Source: Tetracentron sinense (lineage: Eukaryota > Streptophyta > Magnoliopsida > Trochodendrales > Trochodendraceae). From it: 64,000 bases of DNA. The position numbers were made by a program, and so were the translations under genes. The notes beneath the pieces are model-generated. The model was not told the DNA's origin and searched no databases. It worked only from the letters and a program-made list of their open reading frames with translations. Shown here one piece after another: positions 34,562-44,829 of the stretch (positions are counted from its first letter, which is position 1; every line of letters starts with the position of its first letter). The DNA lies in assembly GCA_015143295.1 (NCBI GenBank), contig CM026568.1, positions 14,018,607-14,082,606 on the forward strand, in the 5' to 3' direction.

Positions 34562-35403
34562 TGTTGGACATGATGCCCTAAAAGTCATTTAGATTGTAAG
34601 ATTGTTATTGATTAGATTAACAAAGACATCTTCTTTATCTATTCTAAATTCATTATGGGTAATTGACCATGATCATGAGATGATCTATACGATATGAGAT
34701 ATCGATCAAGGTCCCTAAGATATATTATAGGAAAGCTATGTGATAGGTATTGGACTATCACAGGCAGATATAGCTTTCTAGTTCCTTATACCTTATAGAG
34801 TCACAGCTGTAGGTAAAGCTGGGCACTTCACTTATATGGCTGCCACAATGCTAAGATGTTCTCAATGGTTGAGATGTAGTTTTATCTCAAACTATTGTAG
34901 TGGAGACTACACATCAGCATATGAGTGCTTAAATGTACACTGACTGATTGCATGCAATGAGAGACCTCTTGCACAAACATACTATCAAATAGTTGGTATC
35001 TCATTCACATTTAACAGTTTTGATGATCCTTAGATCTGATGAGTTCATTTCTAACTGAGCAGTAATCTGACTGTTTTGATTGCACCTAAGTACTCTCTAC
35101 CTAAGGGACTATAATACAGTGACAGTTGGATAATCAGAAAGTTGTTGAAGTCATGATGAATTTCAAATAAGAAATTCATGCTCATTAAATTGAGAGATTA
35201 TCCAAGTTCTGGGTAAGACAATGGATTAAGCTTAAATCCTGCGCATGTGATTTTGAAATCAAATAAGTTTGAAATATATTTTTAATAAAATATATTATAC
35301 TTAACAAAAGTTTTTCTCAAAATATTTTACATGAGAAATAGTTTCTCATGGCTTAATCAAATGTATTGGAAATCCGGATGATGTACAATGGGTTATGAGT
35401 TAG

Positions 35404-35445
<42 letters not shown>

Positions 35446-36809
35446 TCTTGAAGGCCCATTAGGGATAATGTTATTGGAATGATCAATTGAATTGAAAAGT
35501 TCATATGGTGGGATCCTTTATTGGTTTATGTTCCTACATTGGGATTCAATTGCAACATGGATATCTCACGTCACTTGCAATTCCGATGTTATTCCTATTA
35601 AAAGGTCAATGGGATAATATCGGGTAAGCCAGGATTAGAATGTCGCAGAGCAATCTATGGAGATGCTCATAAAAGAAATACAAGCTTAAATAATAGATTA
35701 AATGTTAATCTATAATTAATGGATTAAATGTTAATCTTTAATAAATAGATTAAATGTTAATCTATGGTTTATATTAAATGTTAATCTAAATTAAAGGATA
35801 ATAATTATTATTATTTAATTAACCAAATATAAGAGGATATGAATTTGACCCATATCCATAAAAGCCCATATAAGATGGACCTTAATGGTGGGCCCAAGCC
35901 CATGGGATAATCTCCCCAAAGTGGGCACCCACTTCTAATTCCCTAATTTTATGGGATTTTTGGTTAGTATATAATTATTAATTAATTAGTCATTATCTAA
36001 TGAGATTAGATACCTTACTTGGAAGACAAGAAACAAAGAGATAAGGATTATCCCTATTAACTTGATGCTCAAGACTCTCCTCTCCCTCATGCCCACTCCT
36101 AGCTCACGCCCACCCCTTGAGGGGTTTCTAATTTGATTAGAATCCCTAGATTCAAGGGATTTAGTTACATCCCATTAATTAGGAAATCTTTTTGGGAAAA
36201 TAAATCATAAATTAGAAGTTTGTTATAACTAATTAGTTATGGATAAACTTGGAGTTTAATTATTGATAAGAGTTATCATTATTTAGTAACTCTTAGGGAT
36301 AACTATCATTATTTGATAATGATAAGGATAATGATCAAGATGTGGATAAGATCCACATCTATAAATACCCAGCACCCAAAACCGTGGGGTACAAGATTAA
36401 TTCAAAAAAATCTCTACAATTTTTGTGAGCCAAGGGAGAGTCCGTCAAGGAATTTCGTGAGCTTCTAGGGAGAGCTCAAAAGGTGTTTTGAAATCTAAGG
36501 TTTTGAACTTTAAGGATTTTGTGAGATAGAAAATCTATTTCAAAATCTCTTTCATCTTTTTTTCTTAAAAGGCCAAGAATAGATTTAAAAGCTTCGCGGG
36601 GATAGCGAAGAGCGAGGATCGAATTTTGAGTATTTTTTCGAGAAATCTCTACAAAGAGTTCTGACAATTCATCATGTTTTGTGCTTCACCGGTGAACATT
36701 ATTCACCGAGGTAATTATCTAAATATATAGTTAATATTATTTGTTTTCTATGGTGTAAAGATCTTTGAGATCTAGTATTCCGCATATTTTTTTATCTGGA
36801 TTCACTTCA
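34562..36809 (+). mobile_element. Solo LTR (2.25 kb), TSD GTTCG
   Basis: It begins TGTTGGACATGATG and ends TTCACTTCA, flanked by GTTCG at 34557-34561 and 36810-36814. It is inserted in the right LTR of the Copia fossil. A TATAAATACC promoter box lies at about 36360 and an (AT)n tract at about 35407-35441. No internal coding domain is present, so it is read as a solo LTR left by recombination. The superfamily cannot be fixed from an LTR alone; Copia is likely. Confidence 0.85.
35690..35790. repeat. Short minisatellite (TTAAATGTTAATCT)
   Basis: Five or so imperfect copies of a GATTAAATGTTAATCTA word lie inside the solo LTR. Confidence 0.7.
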
Positions 36810-37270
36810 GTTCGTGCGATAGTGGATCGTGGTGTATTATTGTACGAACTGAAGTGAAGACTACGGGGACGTAGGCGGGAGTGTCGAACCTCTAAAACAA
36901 TCATTTGTGTTTGCTCTCTCTATCTCTCATCATTTCTTTAAAATTGCATTATTGTAGAATTGCTAGTTTCCTTCCACTGTTAATTAGTTTAATTTGAAAT
37001 TTCGTAAAAAGGGAATATGAAGAATTTTAAATTTACCAAGACCCTATTCACCCCCCTGCCCCTCTAAGGTCCAATAATTGGGCAATAGTAATAGTGAGTG
37101 GTTTTGGTGGTGGTGTGGCATTTCATGTTTTCTGTTTTTGTTTTTTATTTTCAAAAACAGAGGTAACAGAAACTTTCTGTTACCTTGATTTTCAAAAATC
37201 TTGTTACTAATTCTTAAAAATAGAAACATGTTTACCGAATATGTTTTGAGTAAAAAAATTCTAAAATTTT

Positions 37271-37518
37271 GTTTTTAAAAATAGAAAACGGAAGTGCAAC
37301 CAAACGGGCCCTAAGGTGCCAATATTCGACCCGACCCATCATGCTTTCACATATTCAGGTTGAGGTTTTCATGTCCATGGATTTAGTTGGTTTTGTTTTT
37401 AAAAATAGAAAACGGAAGTGCAACCAAACGGGCCCTAAGGTGCCAATATTTTACCCGACCCATCATGCTTTCACATATTCAGGTTGAGGTTTTCGTGTCC
37501 ATGGATTTAGTTGGTTTT
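37271..37518. repeat. 124-bp direct tandem duplication
   Basis: Copies at 37271-37394 and 37395-37518 are nearly identical. Each carries the MITE right end (AAACGGGCCCTAAGGTGCC) plus host sequence (CCCGACCCATCATGC). The duplication therefore postdates the MITE insertion. Only a few mismatches separate the copies. Confidence 0.92.
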
Positions 37519-38457
37519 CGACCCAACAAGTAATTATTCCTAGTTAGGTTATATATATATATATATAATTTTATTAGAAATTTTAGGTTTAAATGTTATT
37601 ATGACAGGCTAGGTTCTGGTAGAGGGGTCTGTTACTGGGTTGGTTTCTTGCTTTGCCAACCCATTTTGTGAACAATCCGGGTTTGTGTTGGTGGTGTGGT
37701 TTCCCAATCCAACAAACCCGTCTATAAGCACATGTCAGGGCACATGGAGTGGCACCCATTTAAGGGATCTGAGACCCTCTTTCCAACGACTCTAATCAAA
37801 GAGTCTACAGATCATGTGTATGAAATCACCTATTCTTGAAAATGTACCATTTATACTTGATGTGATCCTCGTACCCAATCGTTTCTCATCTGTACAATAC
37901 CTTCTTCCTCTTTTGGTATCTTTTTATTCGGATACAGATACAGTGCATGGCATATTAGGAAATATTATACCATGAAAATAAAAATTTAAGGGTGGTGTTA
38001 AGTGCACCCCAAATTTTGATGGATAAACACCATAAGTAAAAACAATCATAGTTTAGGTACTCAAAGGACTATAGTACCCAAATCACTCGGTAACATTGCA
38101 GAAAAGCAGGAGAAATCATACAAAAGCACTAAAGAGATAAATTTGTTGTTGCGACCCCATTCTTTTTCTATCTGGGTGGCCTGGGGTTGCTAAGGTTTGG
38201 TAGAAAAAAACGGGAAGATGGAGATGAAAATAAAGAAGGGTATTATTGTCATTTATAATGTTTTTTCACTTATGGTGTTTATTCTGAAAATTATGGGGTC
38301 CGGGTAACACCACCCTTATTTAAAATTATTTATGAGATATTATCATGAGATCCTGTGTATCTCCTAGATATTACATTACATTACTATTTATCTAACACAA
38401 TATTAAGGCAATATTCACAGAAGATTCCCATTTGATGAATTTTTACCTCTTTACTTC
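37519..38457. repeat. Segmental-duplication block, copy B (EXPA-5 upstream)
   Basis: It carries GGCTAGGTTCTGGTAGAGG near 37606, the empty counterpart of the CACTA insertion site upstream of EXPA-4. From 37832 it carries a diverged copy of the EXPA-4 promoter-proximal sequence. An extra stretch (about 37975-38330), containing GTGGTGTTAAGTGCACCCC and a rough inverted partner GGGTAACACCACCC, is absent from copy A and may be another small insertion. Confidence 0.75.
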
Positions 38458-38465
38458 TATAAATA
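38458..38465 (+). promoter_or_regulatory. TATA box of EXPA-5
   Basis: TATAAATA followed by CCACATTAC lies 47 nt before the ATG at 38505. Confidence 0.75.
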
Positions 38466-38504
38466 CCACATTACACGAGTTTGGTTACAGACTAAGAGAT
38501 AAAA

Positions 38505-39368
38505 ATGGTTAGGTATGGTAACACAGTGGTTCTCATGTCCTCCATGGCACTCTTCTTTGTCATCGCATCAAGCGATATTGGATGGGATGTAGCAACTGCG
38601 ACATTTTCTGGTGACCAGGGGGCTGGAACTACGCGTAAGTTCTTGATTCTGCGTCTTCTTGTTTAACTTATTTAATATAATCTTCCATAACTATCTTGTA
38701 GTACATGTTCTTGTGTTAAGTACTATCCAAAATCTGTAATGTTCTATGTAGCTTGTGGCTATGGAGACCTAGCCATGCCAGACTACGGTATAGAGACGAC
38801 GGGGCTAAGCTCGGCCCTCTTCAACAACGGCCTAGGATGTGGTGCATGCTATCTGGTTATGTGCTACAATTCCACATTGTGTCAACCAGGCTCAGTCCTT
38901 GTTACTGCTACCGATTTTTGCGCACCAAATCCCTCCAAGCCTCCTGAAGCCGGAGGCTGGTGCAATCCCCCTAACAAGCATTTTGACTTAAATAAACCTA
39001 TGTTCCTTAAAATTGCAGTACAAGGAGCTGGGATTGTCCCGGTGCAATATCGCCGTGCTAGTTGTCAGACGAATGGTGGCATTAAGTTTGAGATTAGTGG
39101 TAATCCTGGTACTCCTTATGTGATGAATGTACTAGTTTACAACGTCAGAGGTGCCGGGGATGTTCAGCAAGTTGCGATTAAGGGATCGCAAAGCAATTGG
39201 GTACAAATGTCGCAAAGCTCGGGACAAAACTGGCAGACGGGAACTCAGCTGCAAGGGCAAAGCTTATCATTCCAAGTGACTACTAGTGATGGTAAAATGT
39301 TGCTGTCGGATTCTATTACACCAGCTAATTGGCATTTTGGACAGACTTTTGAGGGGAACCAATATTAG
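38505..39368 (+). CDS. EXPA: Divergent alpha-expansin, two exons (EXPA-5)
   Basis: Exon 1 is 38505-38634 and exon 2 is 38752-39368, with a 117-nt phase-1 intron, giving 248 residues. It is the tandem duplicate of EXPA-4 but visibly more divergent. TATFYG has become TATFSG. The Gly-Ala before CGYG is lost because the acceptor lies 6 nt further in. ATNFCPPD is ATDFCAPN, and RNWGQNW is QSSGQNW, removing a conserved tryptophan of the second domain. A two-residue GT gain sits in GNPGTPYVM. HFD, CGAC, WCNPP and the signal peptide remain. The frame is fully open, so it may be neofunctionalised, under relaxed constraint, or early in decay; the sequence cannot decide. Confidence 0.85.
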
Positions 39369-39401
39369 TCACAGATGGAGTCTAAGATTTCATTGTTATA
39401 T

Positions 39402-39576
39402 TGAATAATTCGAATAAGGGGTTAGGATTGTATTTTTGTTCTCTGTTTTATGAAAATATATATATGTTGAAGGCAAGGTTTGAAATTTCGAATAATTCGA
39501 ATAAGGGTTAGGATTGTATTTTTGTTCTCTGTTTTCTCAAAATATATAAAAGTAGAAGGCAAGGTTTGAAATTTCG
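39402..39576. repeat. 88-bp tandem duplication in the EXPA-5 3' flank
   Basis: ATTCGAATAAGG through AAGGTTTGAAATTTCG is present twice, at about 39408-39490 and 39493-39576. The unit joins host 3' UTR sequence to the first bases of the inserted fold-back element, so it arose after that insertion. Confidence 0.85.
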
Positions 39577-42029
39577 GTTTCGAACCCCCCCCCATCGAAA
39601 TGGATGAAATTTCGGAAGAGACGATTTTGGACGAAACTTCATTGATTTCGGATGAAATTTTGATTTTACGATATATCGGGATTTCGGCCGAAATTTGATG
39701 AATTTTTTTTTCCAGTGATATTTTTTGTATTTTTATATATATTTTTGTATATAGTATTAAATATATTTTTATATATTTAAAATACATAATTTACTACTAT
39801 ATTATACTTTATAAACTATAGTTTATAAAGTATACTATTAATATTATATTATTACACTTTATAAAGAGTATATAAACTATAGTTTATAACTATATTATAT
39901 ATTCATATATTATACATGAAATGAAGTATACTATGAATAGTATATTATTATACTTTATAACGAATATATAAACTATATATGAATAGTATACTAGTAAGTA
40001 TACTTTGTATTTTAAATATATATATATATATATATATATTTAGAAAATAATATGCTCGGAATATTTTGAGAATATTATGTTCGGATCCCTGAAAAATATA
40101 TAAATTAAGTATTTTAAATAAAGCATAAATTATTTTAAATTACGTATAAATATAGTAATTTACTAGTAACTATATTACTATATTTAATATTCATATACTA
40201 GTAAGTATATTACTATATTTTTCATTGATTTTTGTTATAATATAGTAATGTACTAGTAAATTATATGTAGAGACCCGAATCTTTTCATGCTTTTTATGCA
40301 AGTATTAGGGGTATTATAGTCCTTGTGATGTTTTAATGCTTGTGTAACTATATCTAATTGGTGTGATGTGATCTAGGCTTATTCCAAGATTAGATGAGTT
40401 TTTCATCATTTTTGTATAAATTAAGCTATTATGGATGAAAATATGGTTTAATAATGTGAATGAAATGTATTGAGGATGGGAAATACTTTGGAGGATGGGA
40501 TGAATTTATGGATGTGGAATGTATTTGGGTTGCATGGATGGATTATGGTGTGGTAAAATGTTGGAAATGGGAAAGGGCAATGTATTCATAAATTACGCAC
40601 CCAAGGTGTTTGTTGAAATGCTTGAGAGGTTAAATACTAATATGGTACTATGAAATTGTTGGAAATTGATGATGAATTATGTTAAGAATCATGATAAGGT
40701 ATTTATATGTGAATGTTTGTTAGGTTATTCTTAATTATTTGCATGGTAATTGATATTCAAGAAGGTAAAAATTTAAAGGAAAATCTTTCAAACCGGGAAT
40801 TCTCTAACTATATGGTATGAGACAGCATAGTGGAGTTTTCATGGTGGGAGATCGGAATCCAAATGATTACCAACTCGAATGTTAATTGCGACACCTATGC
40901 ACAAACGCACGTGTATGTTAAGATAAGAGTCTCACAAATCACACATGTGGACCACAAGCATAAGCATTACATACGCCTAATGTTCTGAATAAGCCCAATG
41001 AGGGATCTGAATAAGTGCATGTTCCGAATAAGCTGCTCAAGACTCATAAGCATTGCATACGCCTGTCTTCTGAATAAGCCCAATGAGGGATTTGAATAAG
41101 TGTATAGTTTGAATAAGTGCATAAGCATCTCACAAGCACGTGGTCTCATAAGCATAAGCATCTCATAGGTATGTTGTCTCCTAAGTCTAAGGTTCTCACA
41201 AGTACACAAGTCAAGGTGATGATATGATGTATATGAGCACATGTTCTTCCGCACTCTGATTATGTTATTATGCTATTGGATATAGTTCTAACTAAGTGTA
41301 GGTATACTATCTTATTGGTTGGATTTTATAAATACCGAGTACTTTTGTACTCAGCCAGACTTTTGTCTTGGCAAGTTTAGAGCAGGAGCATACGGCGGAG
41401 CCGTGGATTGAATAGGCTTACGTTGAAGAAGGAGATGAAGGTGAGCCTTTCGAGGAGGGAGCCAGGGGTTTTAATGGTTATCCCTATTAGTTTAAGTTTT
41501 GTTTTGGTTAAGAGATTTGTAATAGACTTTTAAATGATGTTGCTCATTAGATTACTTTATAGTTGGGTATTAGACTATTTGTTTATTGTGGGTGGTTATT
41601 TTGAGTATAGACTTGAGCAGGATGACTTGGTTTTATATATATCGGAATTTTATTATCCTCATTTTTGGAGACTCGTGTTAGTATGCCTTGTATGTCATGG
41701 ATTTAAGCAGGTTAAGGAAATGTGACGATTCCAAAGTCCTATTTTAGCCTTGTAAGATTTTGGTGTCGTTACATCATGTATTTTAAATTTTAAATATATA
41801 AAATATATTTATTACTATAGAAAAAATATATATAGAAAAATCATCAAATTTCGGTCGAAATTTTGAAATTTTGGAATATTTTGACGAAATTTTGGATCAG
41901 ATTTCGGAATAATATTTTATTATTAAATGAGATTTCGGTGAGATGTCACCTGAAATTCCTAAATTTCAGAAAATTTCGTTTCGAGGTGGGCTTCCGAAAT
42001 CGACGAAAATTTCGAAATTTTAAACCTTG
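39474..42029. mobile_element. Fold-back TIR element, TSD GTTGAAGG
   Basis: It begins CAAGGTTTGAAATTTCG and ends with the inverted partner (CGAAATTTTAAACCTTG). It is flanked by GTTGAAGG at 39466-39473 and 42030-42037, exactly duplicated. The terminal inverted repeats run roughly 180 nt, with many GAAATTTCGG words. The core is AT-rich and hosts a Gypsy-like solo LTR. The paralogous empty site is near 27738-27760 downstream of EXPA-4. No transposase is present; the 8-bp duplication suggests hAT mobilisation. Confidence 0.85.
40266..41773 (+). mobile_element. Probable Gypsy-type solo LTR
   Basis: It begins TGTAGAGACCCGAATC and ends TGTCGTTACA, end sequences commonly seen in plant Gypsy LTRs. It contains TATAAATACCGAG followed by TACTTTTGTACTCAGCC at about 41326-41355. 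It is about 1.5 kb with no coding domain. The flanking 5-bp words do not match, so the exact ends or history are uncertain. Open frames inside, such as that at 40967-41254, are repeat-driven (ATAAGCAT and GAATAAG words). Confidence 0.6.
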
Positions 42030-42281
42030 GTTGAAGGTGCAATGGATATTTTTGTCATCATTTTCTAGATTTTCATCTCTCTCTCCATAGTTTTCTATCT
42101 TCAGATTATTCCTATAGCTTCACTTTTCTTTTAAACTCACCTTGAAGACATGTGTTACCATTAAGAGAAAGACACGTGTTTTGTATCAACACTCTATCCA
42201 CTCACTCATAAAGAGAGTGTATTGGAAAAGAGAGTACTATTGCTAGCATTATCCTACCAGCAATGGCTTTACATGGCCAAC

Positions 42282-42503
42282 TAAGTGTTAAAATTTAATT
42301 GGACATCTAGATCTTTTTTAAATAGAGGTTGTATCTCTAAAGAAAAAAGTTGTTCATGTCTCCTTATTACTTTATAGGTAAAACCTCTACTTTAAAAAAA
42401 AAAATAGACATTCAATTAAGCTTTAACTTAACATTCTAAATCTTAAACAAGCTCAATTTTCAAATAAACTCTACCTATTTTGTTTAGAGTTACCAAATGT
42501 TCT
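42282..42503. mobile_element. Small MITE with AAGTG flanks
   Basis: The paralogous site at about 27865-27885 reads TTCAAGTGATTATG; here AAGTG occurs on both sides of about 220 extra bases. The insert has roughly inverted ends (AACTCTAC / GTAGAG-like words) and no ORF. Confidence 0.5.
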
Positions 42504-42816
42504 CTAAGTGGTTATGAAATTTTAAAAAGTTGTAGATTAAGAAAGAGTAATTGCTCAATTAATCTCTTACTTGGCAGATTTTATAAATGAGATTTCTGTA
42601 AAGATATGATTTATTGAATAATTCTTAGATGATTACAATGACCTCCATTAGTACCTCAAGATAGAAACATAAAATCATATTCCTAATAAAATCTATTTTA
42701 TCTTGATTGATGCTAATCTATACAGTGATGAGATATACTTGAATGATGTAGTATATACTCATTCACCATATTACAATACTCCTAATAATTTTTTCATCAT
42801 CATAAAAAACAAGGAT

Positions 42817-44330
42817 CACTGCAAAAATATAGGCCTTTAGCGGCAATCTTTTAATGGCGTTTAGCAAAAAATGCCTTGAAAGGCAACCAACCCTAGCGTT
42901 TCTATAGAAATGTCGTAGATTACATGGCAGAAACATGTGTTGCAGCGTTTTATAAAGAAATGCCATGGTTGGTGGACTCTATCACGACGCTCTTGAAAAA
43001 AGTATCATAGAAGACATGGCGGGAAGCCGACTTCAACGGCACTTATCTGAAGTCGCCGTGGATAGAGGCTCGCGCCATGCCAACCACAGCATCACTTAAG
43101 GGCCTTTCACGGCGCTTTTTAAAAGCACCGTGAAAGGCCCCGTATTTGGAGGCTTAGGGCCCAAGACTTCCCCTCTTATCTTTCCCTCCACTTTTTCTCT
43201 CTCCTCCTCCTACTCTCGGCTCCGGCTCCTCTGCTCCATGCTCCCAAATCCGGTCACTTGCTCCGGCTCCCTTGCTCCGTGCTCCCAGCTCTAGCCACCT
43301 GCTTCGGCTCCCCTACTCCATGCTCCCAGCTCCTGCCACCTTCTTTGGCTCCTCCCTACTCCTGCTCCTACTCCCTACTCGTGCTCTCCACCTCCTAGAC
43401 CAGCACCTTCGGTGAACTGCTCACCTCCTCTCTTTTCTCAGGTAATCTCTCGTAGTCTCTCTCTCTAACTAACCTCTTCAACCTCAATGTCGGTCTTCAA
43501 GTTTTCTTTGCTTATTTTTAATGAAATCTGCAGAAGCCGAAGCCAAGAGCGGAAAGCCTACCATTCCATACTCCCTGCAATCAAGACACAAAGCACCATT
43601 CACCGAGGATTTTGAGGCCTCCATCTAGAATTCTCCCTCTTTTCTTCCGAAACCTAGGGTTCTCATTTATTTTTGGTATTTCTAAGATTCTTCCTTTTAT
43701 CATAGAGGTGCCCTGGAATTTTAAGTTCTGGTCTGAATTTCAGTGATATTCTTCACCGGTAGTGGATTGAGGTGAGCACCAACCTCTTTATTCCACAATT
43801 TCCCTTCTCCGTTTGTTTGTGATTCTAATCTTTCGTATTTTCCTTGTTGGTGCTCTGTAGATCTAGAACTTGCTCCCATAAGGAAGGAAGGTTTTTTTGT
43901 TAGATATTGCTCAATTCAGTTGGGGTTCTGATCATTTGGTGTACCTGCAATTTTTCCTCACAGGTATGTTTAACAGATAACCCCCGTAAATCTTTGTTTA
44001 TCCTCCAATTCTAGGCCCCCAAAGCAGCCTTCAACCAAAAATTAAATAAAAAATTTATGTTTTTTGGGATCCGAGCTCAAACAATGCCCAACTCGTGAAT
44101 GTTGTATATGCCGTTATATGTGGAGTTATTACAGCATTTGCCAAACGCCATAAAAGACACAACGTATAACGGCGTTATTCAAACACGGTGAGAATAAATG
44201 TCGTGTTTACCTTCCCCGACGTGACTAATAACGGCGTTTGGTATGAAACGCCATTGTTACCAATAACGGCGTTTTTTTGTCTTTTAACGGTGGTGTTGAA
44301 ACGCCATTAAAAGACTTAAATTTTGTTGTG
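42817..44330. mobile_element. Non-autonomous CACTA-like element, TSD GAT
   Basis: It begins CACTGCAAAAATATAGG and ends AAATTTTGTTGTG, flanked by GAT at 42814-42816 and 44331-44333. Sub-terminal regions carry AACGGCGTTT-like words in both orientations (42840-43130 and 44110-44310). The middle has a pyrimidine-rich stretch (43160-43460) with repeated CGGCTCC / TGCTCCCAGCTC words, possibly captured host 5' UTR sequence. No transposase frame is present. The empty site is preserved at about 28024 (AACAAGGATTACC). Confidence 0.85.
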
Positions 44331-44488
44331 GATCATCCATATTCTGAGAGTCAGAAGAGGCCCAACAGCCCCACGAAAAATGTGGCCACTAAATCATGCA
44401 CAAGATTTTATTCTAAAACATGTACTCTCTTGTTGCACTTGCAGTATGCACTAATACTCGTTGGCAAACACTCCTTGTTTATCTTCAA
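44331..44488. repeat. Segmental-duplication block, copy B (continued)
   Basis: This matches 28033-28115, including ATTCTGAGAGTCAGAAGAG and the ATCATGCACAAGA / ATCATACACAGGA words. Confidence 0.65.
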
Positions 44489-44826
44489 AAACTATTTCCT
44501 CATAAATCTGCTCAAATTCCAAGTAGCTGGTGCAATATTATAGATTGCAACAGCTTACCATCAGTAGTAGTCGCTTGGAATGGGCTAAGCATTGTCTCTA
44601 GCGATGCCAGGAAAAAATTTTCTGGCTCTACAAATCAGTGGACATGTGGCACTAAAAAGGGGGGAGATATCAAGTGGGGAGAAGTCAAAATCATGAGGAG
44701 AAAATGAAATGACTTTTCCCCTTTTTAGCGTCACATGTTCACTGTTTTGTGTATGACCAGAAATGTTTTCCTGGGATTGCCAGAGACAATTCTGAGCCCT
44801 TTGAATGACAAGTCTTGGGCTAGTAA
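44489..44826 (-). pseudogene. Expansin C-terminal relic split by a MITE
   Basis: On the minus strand the sequence corresponds to the last 40 or so residues of an EXPA-1-like exon 2. The plus-strand words AGCTGGTGCAATATTAT, TTACCATCAGTAGTAGTCGC and, beyond the MITE, GACAAGTCTTGGGCTAGTAA align with the 3' end of EXPA-1 (1095-1205). The MITE at 44582-44798 interrupts the TTGGAATGACAA stretch. No other part of the gene is present. It shows that expansin sequence once lay in minus orientation beyond EXPA-5. Confidence 0.85.
44582..44798. mobile_element. MITE inside the expansin relic, 8-bp TSD
   Basis: The ends GGGCTAAGCATTGTCTCTAG and, inverted, GGGCTCAGAATTGTCTCTGG are relatives of the 10920-11194 element. 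The flanks CTTGGAAT (44574-44581) and CTTTGAAT (44799-44806) duplicate a known expansin coding word, so the insertion point is certain. Confidence 0.88.
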
Positions 44827-44829
44827 TAA

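Larger units (their letters stand above)
29648..37072 (+). mobile_element. Copia-type LTR retrotransposon fossil
   Basis: The left LTR is about 29648-31071. The right LTR starts about 33503 and ends about 37072, and is itself split by a solo LTR at 34562-36809. A primer-binding site matching initiator tRNA-Met (TGGTATCAGAG) lies at 31074-31084. Visible parts are a UBN2-type gag with a CCHC zinc knuckle, a protease-like region and the first part of an integrase region; reverse transcriptase and RNase H are not recognisable. The element is broken, with several interruptions. The LTRs differ at about 8 of the first 108 aligned bases by eye, so it is not young. Confidence 0.85.
33503..37072 (+). 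repeat. Right LTR of the Copia fossil, split by a solo LTR
   Basis: The two parts are 33503-34561 and 36815-37072. They are matched to the left LTR through GGGACGTAGGCGGGAGTG and the final CAAGACCCTATTCACCCCCC. Confidence 0.8.
29320..37311. mobile_element. hAT-like MITE split by a Copia fossil
   Basis: The left end CCATTTGTATGCATTGCTG and the inverted right end CCGTTTGGTTGCACTTCCG are TIR partners. The element is seen as an insertion against the empty paralogous site near 13768 (AAATCTAGGTGCAATATT). The flanks resemble ATTAGGAGC and CTAAGGTGC, a diverged 8-9 bp duplication. Without its guest the element would be only a few hundred bases; the LTR element at 29.65-37.07 kb sits inside it. A TG/GGT-rich tract (29510-29600, resuming at 37081-37120) was its interior or the guest's target region. 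Confidence 0.7.

Noticed and set aside
40967-41254. 95-codon minus-strand frame in the Gypsy-like LTR
   Set aside because: It is built from repeated GAATAAG and ATAAGCAT words in an LTR, which is not expected to encode protein.
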